Assembly (NCBI GenBank): GCA_003694465.1
Contig: RFKM01000048.1
Coordinates: 1 to 7,202, forward strand
Reading direction: 5' to 3'
DNA: 7,202 nt
Origin: Alphaproteobacteria bacterium
GTDB lineage: Bacteria > Pseudomonadota > Alphaproteobacteria > Rhodobacterales > Rhodobacteraceae
The first letter of the stretch is position 1; every line of letters starts with the position of its first letter. The notes under the pieces were generated by a model that did not search any database, was not told the origin of the DNA, and saw only the letters and a program-made list of their open reading frames with translations. This document shows positions 1 to 5,900 of the stretch, one piece after another. The position numbers and the translations under genes were made by a program.

Positions 1-83
1 CCGATGAAATCGTGGAAGTCGATTTCGCCCTGATCGGTGACCGCGTGGAAATTCGGAACCGTCTCGTTGATACGCAGGCTCAT
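1..83 (-). CDS. 1-Cys peroxiredoxin (AhpC/TSA family), N-terminal fragment
   Basis: Only the first 27 codons lie in the window; the gene runs off the left edge. The N-terminus reads MSLRINETVPNFHAVTDQG, followed by a segment with IDFHDFIG. This is the typical beta-strand opening of Prx6-type 1-Cys peroxiredoxins (xNExxPNFxAxTxQGxIxFHxxIG). The catalytic Cys (PVCTTE motif) would lie beyond the edge and cannot be checked. Family members reduce H2O2 and alkyl hydroperoxides in the cytoplasm. The ATG at 81-83 is preceded by AGGAG (minus strand, 90-94) at 6 nt spacing, which fixes the start. The gene is divergent from the aldehyde dehydrogenase. A perfect PerR/Irr-like palindrome lies 35-51 nt upstream of the start, suggesting peroxide- or iron-responsive control (inference). 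Confidence 0.85.
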   Translation of the reverse strand, partial: MSLRINETVPNFHAVTDQGEIDFHDFI

Positions 84-117
84 GTCTTGCTCCTGTTCCT
101 GTGTCTGGCTTCAATAA

Positions 118-134
118 GTTAGAATTATTCTAAC
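118..134. promoter_or_regulatory. PerR/Irr-type (Fur superfamily) operator palindrome
   Basis: GTTAGAATTATTCTAAC is a perfect inverted repeat with a single central base, so the core has the 7-1-7 geometry of Fur/PerR boxes. It differs from the classical PerR box (TTATAATNATTATAA) at one symmetrical position per arm. It also fits the TTAGAA-N3-TTCTAA core of the alphaproteobacterial Irr box (ICE). It lies 35 nt from the peroxiredoxin start and overlaps that gene's probable -10 element. The match is seen in the sequence; the identity of the regulator is inferred. Confidence 0.65.
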
Positions 135-149
135 ATCCCGAAAAGGCAA
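122..149 (-). promoter_or_regulatory. Possible sigma-70-type promoter of the peroxiredoxin gene
   Basis: On the minus strand TTGCCT (144-149) is separated by 16 nt from TAATTC (122-127), about 40 nt before the start codon. The -10 element lies inside the 118-134 palindrome, so a bound Fur-family repressor would occlude it. Both hexamers are imperfect, so the call is tentative. Confidence 0.35.
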
Positions 150-189
150 CCTCCTGCGACAATGCGCGCCAAAAACAGCCGACCGTGTA

Positions 190-201
190 ATTTGATCAAA
201 T
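190..201. promoter_or_regulatory. 12-bp palindrome upstream of aldehyde dehydrogenase
   Basis: ATTTGATCAAAT is a perfect palindrome 71 nt upstream of the aldehyde dehydrogenase ATG, in a locally AT-rich patch. Its half-sites resemble FNR half-sites (TTGAT/ATCAA), but there is no 4-nt spacer, so it is not a normal FNR/FnrL box. It could be an operator for another regulator. No protein can be named. Confidence 0.25.
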
Positions 202-272
202 GGGTGCATTGCGCCCTTGCACAGCGCCCGGACGGGTGAGAAAGTGGCGCCCAAATCTCGTGGGAGCAACAC

Positions 273-1712
273 ATGATCGAGAAACGCGAATTCTACATCA
301 ACGGCGCCTGGGTTTCGCCGGAAACCCCCAACGATTACCCTGTGATCGACCCGTCGACCGAAGAGCCGGTGGCGGTCATCTCGCTGGCCTCGGAAGCCGA
401 CGTGAACAAGGCCGTTGCCGCCGCCAAGGCCGCCTTCCCGGGCTGGATGGCAACGCCCCCCGCCGAGCGCCTCGCCCTCGTCGAGAAGCTGCTCGAGGTC
501 TATCAGGCCCGCTCCGAAGAGCTCGCCCAAGCGATGACCATGGCGATGGGCGCCCCGATCGACATGAGCCGCAACAACCAGGTTGGCGCCGGCAGCTACC
601 ACATCAAGGAATTCATCGCCGCGGCGCGGGATTTCGAGTTCATCCGCCCGCTCTCCGACCGCGCCCCGAACGACCGCATCGTCTATGAACCCGTTGGCGT
701 TGCCGGGTTGATCACGCCGTGGAACTGGCCGATGAACCAGATCACCCTTAAGGTGGTTGCCGCGGCCATCGCCGGCTGCACGATGGTTCTGAAACCCTCG
801 GAGGAAAGCCCGCTCGACGCGCTGCTCTTTGCCGAATTCATGCACGAGGCGGGCTTCCCGCCCGGCGTGTTCAACCTTGTCAACGGCAACGGGGCGGGCG
901 CCGGCACGGCGCTGACCGGCCACCCCGACGTCGACATGATCAGCTTCACCGGCTCGACGCGCGCCGGCATTGCCATCTCGAAGAACGCCGCCGACACGCT
1001 CAAGCGCGTTCACCTCGAACTCGGCGGCAAGGGCGCCAACATCCTCTTCGCCGATGCCGACGAGAAGGCCGTGAAACGCGGCGTTCTGCACATGATGCAG
1101 AACACCGGCCAGAGCTGCAACGCGCCCAGCCGGATGCTGGTGCAGCGCGAGATCTATGACGCCGCCGTCGAAGAGGCGGCACGGGTGGCCGAAAGCGTCA
1201 AGGTCGGCGATCCGCACGAGGAAGGCCGCCACATCGGCCCCGTCGTCAACAAGGCGCAGTGGGACAAGATCCAGGGCCTGATCCAGAAGGGCATCGAAGA
1301 GGGCGCGCGGCTGGTCGCCGGCGGCCCGGGCCTGCCCGAGGGCTTCAACCGCGGCTATTACGTCAAGCCCACGGTCTTTGCCGATGTGAACAACCAGATG
1401 ACCATCGCCCGCGAGGAGATCTTCGGGCCGGTGCTCTCGATCATCCCCTTCGAGACCGAGGAAGAGGCGATCGAGATTGCCAACGACACCCCCTATGGCC
1501 TGACCAACTACGTTCAGACCCAGGACGGCGCGCGCGCCAACCGGGTGGCGCTCAAGCTGCGCTCGGGCATGGTCGAGATCAACGGCAAGTCGCGCAGTTT
1601 CGGCGCCCCGTTCGGCGGCATGAAACAGTCGGGCAACGGCCGCGAGGGCGGCGTCTTCGGCATCGAGGACTTTCTCGAGATCAAGTCGATCGGCGGCTGG
1701 TCGAACGACTGA
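273..1712 (+). CDS. NAD(P)+-dependent aldehyde dehydrogenase
   Basis: This is a complete 479-residue class 3-type aldehyde dehydrogenase, a normal length for the superfamily. It oxidises an aldehyde to the carboxylate in the cytoplasm. Visible motifs are PWNWP with the oxyanion-hole Asn151, cofactor-binding LKPSE with Lys174, the FTGST loop at 225-229, the general base Glu249 in LELGG, the nucleophile Cys282 in NTGQSCNAPSRM, and EEIFGP at 381-386. All catalytic residues are present. The ATG is preceded by GGGAG at 262-266. The gene stands alone: it is divergent from peroxiredoxin and closed by a hairpin just after the stop. The substrate cannot be read from the sequence. The GQSCNAPSR form of the active-site motif is common in broadly annotated COG1012 enzymes of Rhodobacteraceae, and no pathway genes lie beside it. 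Confidence 0.95.
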   Translation: MIEKREFYINGAWVSPETPNDYPVIDPSTEEPVAVISLASEADVNKAVAAAKAAFPGWMATPPAERLALVEKLLEVYQARSEELAQAMTMAMGAPIDMSRNNQVGAGSYHIKEFIAAARDFEFIRPLSDRAPNDRIVYEPVGVAGLITPWNWPMNQITLKVVAAAIAGCTMVLKPSEESPLDALLFAEFMHEAGFPPGVFNLVNGNGAGAGTALTGHPDVDMISFTGSTRAGIAISKNAADTLKRVHLELGGKGANILFADADEKAVKRGVLHMMQNTGQSCNAPSRMLVQREIYDAAVEEAARVAESVKVGDPHEEGRHIGPVVNKAQWDKIQGLIQKGIEEGARLVAGGPGLPEGFNRGYYVKPTVFADVNNQMTIAREEIFGPVLSIIPFETEEEAIEIANDTPYGLTNYVQTQDGARANRVALKLRSGMVEINGKSRSFGAPFGGMKQSGNGREGGVFGIEDFLEIKSIGGWSND

Positions 1713-1717
1713 AACAA

Positions 1718-1742
1718 GGGGGCCGGGAATTTCCCGGCCCCC
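1718..1742 (+). terminator. Hairpin terminator after aldehyde dehydrogenase
   Basis: GGGGGCCGGGAA and TTCCCGGCCCCC form a perfect 12-bp inverted repeat around a single T. In RNA this gives a very stable GC stem with a short AAUUU loop. It begins 6 nt after the stop codon. No real U-tract follows (TTCGCG), so efficiency as an intrinsic terminator is uncertain, but its position fits 3'-end formation. Confidence 0.6.
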
Positions 1743-1801
1743 TTCGCGACGGAACATCGCACCGCGCGCGTTCTATCCTCGAAACAACGAGGACATGCGC
1801 C

Positions 1802-1927
1802 ATGACCCTTTCCCATTTCGCCCGGACAAGCCGCCTTTTGCCGCTCGGCTTCGTTGTCGTGATGACAGCGCTCAGCTTCGGCGCCATCGTCACCTCGCAA
1901 ACGCTTTATGGCTTCGCAGCCCTCTGA
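1802..1927 (+). CDS. Small single-helix membrane peptide (41 aa), hypothetical
   Basis: I do not recognise this small gene. The 41-residue product starts MTLSHFARTSR, a short basic N-terminus. A hydrophobic stretch follows, roughly residues 12-30 (LLPLGFVVVMTALSFGAIV), and then a short tail ending YGFAAL. It would be a single-pass inner-membrane peptide or an uncleaved signal-anchor. GAGGA at 1789-1793 sits 8 nt before the ATG, good spacing, whereas the earlier ATG at 1795 is too close to it. The gene lies 59 nt after the aldehyde dehydrogenase hairpin. Its last 22 nt overlap convergently with the end of the membrane protein gene on the other strand. Coding status rests on the ribosome-binding site and hydrophobicity only. 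Confidence 0.5.
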   Translation: MTLSHFARTSRLLPLGFVVVMTALSFGAIVTSQTLYGFAAL

Positions 1928-2718
1928 CGCGGGTCTCGCCCGCCAGAGCAGGTCCTGTAAAGAAGTGTCAGGATCACCACGCCGAACACCGCGACCGGCC
2001 AGTTGAGCACGGTGCTGACAAGCGCCCCCAGATCGCGCCCGCCAATGACGTGATTGGTCAGAAGGTCAATGACGACCAGCAAGCCGGTCAGAACGGCGCT
2101 TGCCACAAGGATCTCCAGCCGGAATGGGCGTGTCTCCCGCCAGCTGTCGCCGATGGTCAGCCCGTTGTCTTCGACCGCCGCGGCGGGAAGAACGAGGCTC
2201 CAGCGAAAACCCAGCCATGTCGCGACCATCACCACGAGGTAAAGAACGGCCGTGAAGGCGAGCGGCATCGGCGGCGCCTCGCCCGGCGCGGTCAGCTGGC
2301 TATCCATCAGGCGCGGCAGCAAAACCACGCTCGGAACGATCACGGCAACCACGTAGAACGCCACCACCCGAACCCCGATGGCAAGGCTCTTCCAGAGGTA
2401 TTTGCCGAGCACCGGGCGTTTCATCCCATGGGTCGCGACGGTATCGCCCAGCAGCAGCAGGCGATGCACGAGAATGGCCATGAACGACCACAGAACCCAG
2501 GTGACAAGGAGGGTAAGGATGGCGGTGAGCACGAGCGAGGCGCTGTGTTCATCCGGCGAGACCTGCCGGACCAGGTGCCCGGTCTGAACCCACGACAGGC
2601 CGAAACCGAACGCTGCCACGAGGAAATAGGGAAGAAAGGTCAGACGCGCCAACGCGCCAGCACCACCGACACAGGCCCGAAAGGCGTCCCGCGTCAAACC
2701 GAAAATGTCACGGTCCAT
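1906..2718 (-). CDS. Multi-pass inner-membrane protein of unknown function (270 aa)
   Basis: The 270-residue product starts MDRDIFGLTRDAFRAC. About six hydrophobic segments are visible, at roughly 26-43, 62-88, 111-137, 152-172, 202-222 and 232-254, with a basic C-terminal tail (RDPRQRAAKP). No catalytic or transport motif is recognisable, so no function is assigned. The start is well defined: AGGAGGTG (minus strand, 2721-2728) lies 2 nt before the ATG when the full 8-mer is counted. Longer in-frame readings upstream run through rluA on the same strand in another frame and are not credible. The stop overlaps the 3' end of the 41-aa peptide gene. The gene appears monocistronic, with a possible promoter and a GANTC-rich palindrome upstream. 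Confidence 0.85.
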   Translation of the reverse strand: MDRDIFGLTRDAFRACVGGAGALARLTFLPYFLVAAFGFGLSWVQTGHLVRQVSPDEHSASLVLTAILTLLVTWVLWSFMAILVHRLLLLGDTVATHGMKRPVLGKYLWKSLAIGVRVVAFYVVAVIVPSVVLLPRLMDSQLTAPGEAPPMPLAFTAVLYLVVMVATWLGFRWSLVLPAAAVEDNGLTIGDSWRETRPFRLEILVASAVLTGLLVVIDLLTNHVIGGRDLGALVSTVLNWPVAVFGVVILTLLYRTCSGGRDPRQRAAKP

Positions 2719-2766
2719 GTCACCTCCTGATACCAGGCCGGGATACGCGCGGCCCCGGCGAGAGCG

Positions 2767-2795
2767 ACCATTCCAATCTGTCCCGCATCCGTCAA
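2767..2795 (-). promoter_or_regulatory. Possible promoter of the membrane protein gene
   Basis: On the minus strand TTGACG (2790-2795, one mismatch to the -35 consensus) is followed after 17 nt by AATGGT (2767-2772, a poor -10). It lies about 50-80 nt upstream of the start codon. The -35 is convincing; the -10 is weak. Confidence 0.3.
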
Positions 2796-2828
2796 GCCGG
2801 CCGGAGGTGGAGCGATCAGGGGCCAGGC

Positions 2829-2862
2829 TCCGAATCCACGAATCTAGATTCGTGGATTCGGA
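2829..2862. repeat. Perfect 34-bp palindrome containing four GANTC sites
   Basis: Positions 2829-2862 are identical to their own reverse complement over all 34 bases, with no loop. Each arm carries two GANTC motifs: GAATC at 2832-2836 and 2840-2844, GATTC at 2847-2851 and 2855-2859, separated by CAC, TA and GTG. GANTC is the recognition site of the alphaproteobacterial cell-cycle methyltransferase CcrM. A fifth GAATC lies at 2903-2907. The element sits between the rluA 3' end (66 nt away) and the membrane protein gene start. No U-tract follows on either strand, so it is not a typical intrinsic terminator. Confidence 0.9.
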
Positions 2863-2905
2863 AAGAGCGTGGTGTTCACGCGCGCCGCACGCGAACGGCC
2901 CGGAA

Positions 2906-2925
2906 TCAGGGCCCTTCGACCCTGA
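2906..2925 (-). terminator. Weak stem-loop just after rluA
   Basis: TCAGGG (2906-2911) and CCCTGA (2920-2925) form a 6-bp stem with an 8-nt loop, 2 nt beyond the rluA stop codon. There is no U-tract. It may help end the exporter-rluA transcript, but the evidence is slight. Confidence 0.25.
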
Positions 2926-2927
2926 CC

Positions 2928-3575
2928 CTAGAACGGGCACTTGGCGCTGAAGGTCATTCCGCGGCCGCCGTCCGGGTGGCGGATGCGCAGGCTTTCGGCA
3001 TGAAGCATGAGCCGGGGAAAATCTCGCGCCGGACCCTCGGCATAGAAGGGATCGCCCAGTATCGGGTGGCCGATCTCCTTCATGTGCACCCGCAGCTGGT
3101 GGCTGCGACCGGTTTGCGGATAGAGGCGCACCCGCGTCGTTCCGCCCTCGCGCCGGACCACCCGCCAGTCGGTCACCGCCGGTTTTCCGGTCTCGAAGTC
3201 GACATGCTGAAGCGGCCGGTTGGGCCAGTCGACGATCAACGGCAGATCGACGGTTCCGGTCTTTTCCTCGATCTCGCCCCAGACCCGCGCGACATAAACC
3301 TTCTTCGCCTGCCGTCGCTCGAATTGCAGACCGAGATGTCGCTGGGCGTGCCGCGTGCGGGCAAAGATCATGATCCCCGATGTGTCGCGGTCGAGCCGGT
3401 GCACCAGCAACGCCTCGGGAAAGGCCGCCTGAACCCGCGACAGCAGGCAATCGGCCAGATGCGCGCCCTTTCCGGGCACAGAAAGCAGGCCGGAAGGCTT
3501 GTCGAACACCAGAAGCTCGTGGTCTTCATGCACCAGATCGAGCGGCGTGTCGGGTGGAGCGTAATCGCTGGTCAT
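2928..3575 (-). CDS. rluA: RluA-type 23S rRNA/tRNA pseudouridine synthase
   Basis: The 215-residue protein is a close match in length and layout to E. coli RluA (219 aa). That enzyme makes pseudouridine at position 746 of 23S rRNA and position 32 of several tRNAs. Landmarks are DKPSGLLSVPG (25-35), the catalytic motif HRLDRDTSG (59-67) with Asp62 as the nucleophile, KKVYVARVWG (91-100), DWPNRP and ETGKP (116-132), TGRSHQLRVHM (155-165), GHPILGDPFYA (169-179) and LHAE (191-194). There is no S4 domain, which separates it from RluC and RluD. The ATG has only a weak Shine-Dalgarno sequence (AGAG). It lies 27 nt after the exporter stop on the same strand, so translation from a shared transcript is likely. 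Confidence 0.93.
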   Translation of the reverse strand: MTSDYAPPDTPLDLVHEDHELLVFDKPSGLLSVPGKGAHLADCLLSRVQAAFPEALLVHRLDRDTSGIMIFARTRHAQRHLGLQFERRQAKKVYVARVWGEIEEKTGTVDLPLIVDWPNRPLQHVDFETGKPAVTDWRVVRREGGTTRVRLYPQTGRSHQLRVHMKEIGHPILGDPFYAEGPARDFPRLMLHAESLRIRHPDGGRGMTFSAKCPF

Positions 3576-3602
3576 GGCGTGGCTCTGGCAGAAAGAAAAA
3601 GG

Positions 3603-4214
3603 TCAGTCCAGCACGATGCGCAGGGCAAGGCCCGCATAGACCGCCCCGGAAAGCCGGTTGAGCCAACGGCCGGCGCGGCCGAGGGCCTTGGCGGCACAGC
3701 CGGCCATCGCCCCGTATGCGCCGGTTATCACGAAGCCCGAAACCGCGAAAAGCCCGGCGAGCAACAGGATCTGCAGCGAAACCGGCCCCGACTCGGGGCT
3801 TGTGAATTGCGGCAGGAAGGCAACCACGAACAGCGCTACCTTCGGGTTCAGGGCATTGGTGACAAACCCGCGCCAGACCGCCTGCCCGGTGCCCCGCGCG
3901 CCTTTTCCCTCGGCCAGCGAAGGCGCGCCCCAGGTTTTCCTGGCCAGGTAGAGCAGGTAGCCCGCGCCGACAGCCTTGACGACAGCCAGCGCCGACGGCC
4001 AGGCCGCCAGGAGTGCCGCCAGCCCGAAGGCGGCGAGCGCGCCATGCAGGAGCGAGCCCAACGACACACCCAGCGCCGCCGCAACGCCGCGCCGAGGCCC
4101 GCCCGCCAGCCCCGAGGCCGAGGCGAACATCACGTCGGCGCCCGGTGTCAGGTTGAGCACGACGCCTGCCCCGACGAACCCCGCCACCGCAACCGGATCA
4201 AGGCCGAAGATCAT
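3603..4214 (-). CDS. LysE/RhtB-family amino-acid exporter
   Basis: The 203-residue integral membrane protein is of normal length for the LysE/RhtB family, which exports amino acids or derivatives such as homoserine, threonine or lysine. Signature stretches are NLTPGADVMF (21-30) in the first loop, the GVSLGSLLHG region (49-58), GYLLYLA (85-91), and GFVTNALNPKVALF (116-129) followed by AFLPQF (132-137). Hydrophobic segments fit the family's five to six helices. The substrate cannot be predicted. AGAGG (minus strand, 4223-4227) lies 8 nt before the ATG. The gene is directly upstream of rluA and probably forms a two-gene operon with it. An imperfect palindrome at 4227-4247 adjoins the Shine-Dalgarno sequence and may be its operator. 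Confidence 0.92.
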   Translation of the reverse strand: MIFGLDPVAVAGFVGAGVVLNLTPGADVMFASASGLAGGPRRGVAAALGVSLGSLLHGALAAFGLAALLAAWPSALAVVKAVGAGYLLYLARKTWGAPSLAEGKGARGTGQAVWRGFVTNALNPKVALFVVAFLPQFTSPESGPVSLQILLLAGLFAVSGFVITGAYGAMAGCAAKALGRAGRWLNRLSGAVYAGLALRIVLD

Positions 4215-4226
4215 CGCTCATACCTC

Positions 4227-4247
4227 TGTGGAAACTTGGTTTCCGCA
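4227..4247. promoter_or_regulatory. Inverted repeat in front of the exporter gene (candidate operator)
   Basis: GGAAAC-TTG-GTTTCC (4230-4244) is a perfect 6-3-6 inverted repeat. It is extended by an outer TG/CA pair at 4227-4228 and 4246-4247 after one mismatch. It lies 13-33 nt upstream of the exporter ATG, the usual place for a repressor site in exporter genes. No regulator gene is adjacent. Confidence 0.35.
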
Positions 4248-4308
4248 ACTCTTGATTGACGCTCTTGTTCTCGATGAAGATGCGGCCCGATCCGCAGCGC
4301 GGGCGCCC

Positions 4309-4326
4309 CTCCGGACAAGCCCGGAG
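4309..4326 (-). terminator. Short GC stem-loop downstream of msrC
   Basis: CTCCGG and CCGGAG form a 6-bp stem with a 6-nt loop, 26 nt after the msrC stop, and no U-tract. It could separate msrC from the exporter gene. Support is weak. Confidence 0.25.
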
Positions 4327-4351
4327 CTCTTGCCGAACAGGCACGATCCGC

Positions 4352-4801
4352 TCAGCATGTCGCGAAAACTTCGTCGAGAATGGCACCCAGCGCCTCGGCA
4401 TCCTCGGGAGTGAAGGCGGCGGGGCGGTCGCTGTCGATGTCGAACACGCCAATGATCTCGCCCGCCCCGTTGCGCACCGGCAGCACCAGCTCGGAGCGCG
4501 TCGTCGTGGCACAGGCGATGTGGCCGGGAAAGGCGTCCACGTCAGCGACAAGTTGCACCTGACCGGTGCGCGCCGCAGCGCCGCAGACGCCACGGTCAAA
4601 CGGGATCACGAGGCACCCATGCCCGCCCTGATAGGGGCCGATCTTCAAAAGGCCGGGCGCGACGACACGATAGAACCCGGTCCAGTCAAACCGCGCATCA
4701 AAGTGGTGCACTTCGCAGGCCACGGTGGCCATCAGGGCGATCACATCGCGCTCTCCGGCTGTCAGGGCCAGAATTCGGCTGCGCAGTTCGTCATAGGTCA
4801 T
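4352..4801 (-). CDS. msrC: Free methionine-(R)-sulfoxide reductase (GAF domain)
   Basis: The product is 149 residues from the ATG at 4799-4801 (MTYDELRSRI). It is a single GAF domain that reduces free, not protein-bound, methionine-R-sulfoxide, using thioredoxin-linked thiols. The three family cysteines are present at 63 (GHGCLVIP), 73 (DRGVCG) and 97 (GHIACATTTRSE). Their spacing of 10 and 24 residues is the same as in E. coli MsrC/YebR (C84, C94, C118). DWTGFY (39-44), LVLPV (105-109) and GVFDIDSD (118-125) also match the family. A TTG five codons upstream is possible but has no better ribosome-binding site. The gene is transcribed away from rbaV and seems monocistronic. Confidence 0.93.
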   Translation of the reverse strand: MTYDELRSRILALTAGERDVIALMATVACEVHHFDARFDWTGFYRVVAPGLLKIGPYQGGHGCLVIPFDRGVCGAAARTGQVQLVADVDAFPGHIACATTTRSELVLPVRNGAGEIIGVFDIDSDRPAAFTPEDAEALGAILDEVFATC

Positions 4802-4904
4802 GTCCGATCCGTTCAATTGAAGGCAATTCCCGCCAGCGGCTTACCAGATCGTAACCATTTGCGCCTCATCTTTCACCGAAGATCATCGCATGCAGGAGTT
4901 TTCC

Positions 4905-5249
4905 ATGAAACTGGAGACCAGGGACTTCGGAGAAATTCGGGTCGTCTCCGTAGGCGACAGCCGGATCGATGCCGCAGTGGCCGTAGAGTTCCGTGATGCC
5001 ATGCGCGAGGTGACGAGCGATGGCCCGCCCACGGTCGTGCTCGACCTGTCCAATGTCGTTTTCCTCGACAGTTCCGGGCTTGGGGCGGTAGTCGCAGCCA
5101 TGAAGCAGGCAGCCCCCGAACGCCGGCTTGAGCTGGCGGGCCTTCAGCCCATGGTCGAGAAGGTGTTTCGCCTGACCCGGATGGACTCGGTCTTTCGCAT
5201 TCACCAGAATACGGAAGGTGTCGGGCAGGGCTCCGCCCATGTGGGGTGA
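4905..5249 (+). CDS. rbaV: STAS-domain anti-sigma factor antagonist (RsbV/RbaV-like)
   Basis: The 114-residue protein is a single STAS domain. The phosphorylation motif is VVLDLSNVVFLDSSGLGAVV (residues 44-63), and Ser57 in DSSG corresponds to the Ser58 phospho-site of Bacillus SpoIIAA. Unphosphorylated, such proteins bind their partner kinase and free a sigma factor. The start is set by AGGAG (4893-4897) 7 nt before the ATG; an earlier in-frame ATG at 4890 lies before that Shine-Dalgarno sequence. The last 11 nt overlap rbaW, so the pair is translationally coupled. The arrangement matches the RbaV-RbaW partner-switching pair known to influence gene-transfer-agent production and stationary-phase survival in Rhodobacter capsulatus. 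The symbol is by similarity; no phosphatase gene (RbaU/RsbU type) is in the window. Confidence 0.88.
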   Translation: MKLETRDFGEIRVVSVGDSRIDAAVAVEFRDAMREVTSDGPPTVVLDLSNVVFLDSSGLGAVVAAMKQAAPERRLELAGLQPMVEKVFRLTRMDSVFRIHQNTEGVGQGSAHVG

Positions 5250-5778
5250 TATTCCGTCGGACTCAGACCATTGTATCCAGAGCATCCGGGCGCTGAAGGA
5301 AAGGCAGGCGCCGGTTCTTGAACTCGAGTTTGCGAGCACAAATCTGGCCGTGAGGGATGCGCTACAGCGCGTCCACGATCGCCTGTTGGCGCTCGGGGCA
5401 GACGCGCACCTCTCCGATCACGTTCAGATCGTTCTCGGGGAACTTCTCAACAACGTGGTCGAGCATGCCTTCGCTGAAAGCTCGAGCGGGCGGATAGAGC
5501 TTGAACTCTTCGGCCCAAAGCCCGCGATTGCCTTGTGCGTGCGCGACAATGGCGCTCCCATGCCCGGCGGCAAGATCCCGGATGGCAAGCTGCCGGAAAT
5601 CCCGGATGACATGAAGGGCTTGCCCGAAGGCGGCTTTGGCTGGAACCTCATCCGAACCCTGTGCGACTGCGTCTGTTATCGCCGCACGGGGGGACTCAAC
5701 GAAATTTCCCTTCTCGTCGGAAATGAGGAAGAAGCCGCTGGAGTTCCGAGCCCATGCAACGAAGGTGCCTCGCCCTGA
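5239..5778 (+). CDS. rbaW: Anti-sigma factor serine kinase (RsbW/RbaW-like)
   Basis: The 179-residue cytoplasmic protein has a GHKL (HATPase_c_2) fold. Motifs in order are the N-box GELLNNVVEHAF (67-78; Glu68, Asn72), the G1 box DNGAPMP (103-109; Asp103) and the G2 box GGFGWNLI (131-138). A final strand with NEISLLV (154-160) follows, then a short unstructured tail. It should bind a sigma factor and phosphorylate the partner STAS protein on Ser57. A loop of about 20 residues rich in Pro, Gly and Asp (110-130) separates G1 and G2. The ATG at 5239 overlaps the rbaV stop by 11 nt and has AGGG 8 nt upstream; a GTG at 5218 is possible but lacks a spaced ribosome-binding site. No sigma gene is adjacent, so the target is unknown. 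Confidence 0.9.
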   Translation: MWGDIPSDSDHCIQSIRALKERQAPVLELEFASTNLAVRDALQRVHDRLLALGADAHLSDHVQIVLGELLNNVVEHAFAESSSGRIELELFGPKPAIALCVRDNGAPMPGGKIPDGKLPEIPDDMKGLPEGGFGWNLIRTLCDCVCYRRTGGLNEISLLVGNEEEAAGVPSPCNEGASP

Positions 5779-5900
5779 AATTGGGCGAACGAGGGGGCGC
5801 AGGCGGCATTCCAATTCGATAATGCCAAAAAATTTCCGCGATTGTTCCTCACCTGCAACCAATTTCCCGATCATAGCAAGATCGTAGCTTGATCGGCTTC

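Noticed and set aside
190..201. FNR/FnrL binding site
   Set aside because: The half-sites TTGAT and ATCAA are right, but FNR boxes need a 4-nt spacer and here the halves abut.
111..1757. 548-aa open frame on the minus strand opposite aldehyde dehydrogenase
   Set aside because: It is fully antisense to a clear aldehyde dehydrogenase with all catalytic motifs. The protein is His/Arg/Val/Gly-rich with no recognisable domain, the usual shadow of GC-rich coding DNA.
1906..3450. 514-aa reading of the membrane protein with a long N-terminal extension
   Set aside because: The extra N-terminal part overlaps rluA in another frame, while the ATG at 2716-2718 has an AGGAGGTG ribosome-binding site directly before it.
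2976..4259. 427-aa open frame on the plus strand opposite rluA and the exporter gene
   Set aside because: It spans two well-supported genes on the other strand plus their spacer, is Arg/Pro/Gln-rich and has no domain or ribosome-binding site.
5805..5826. Intrinsic terminator for rbaW (GGCATT/AATGCC hairpin)
   Set aside because: The stem is short with a 10-nt loop and is followed by an A-run on the plus strand, not a U-run; on the minus strand no U-tract follows either.
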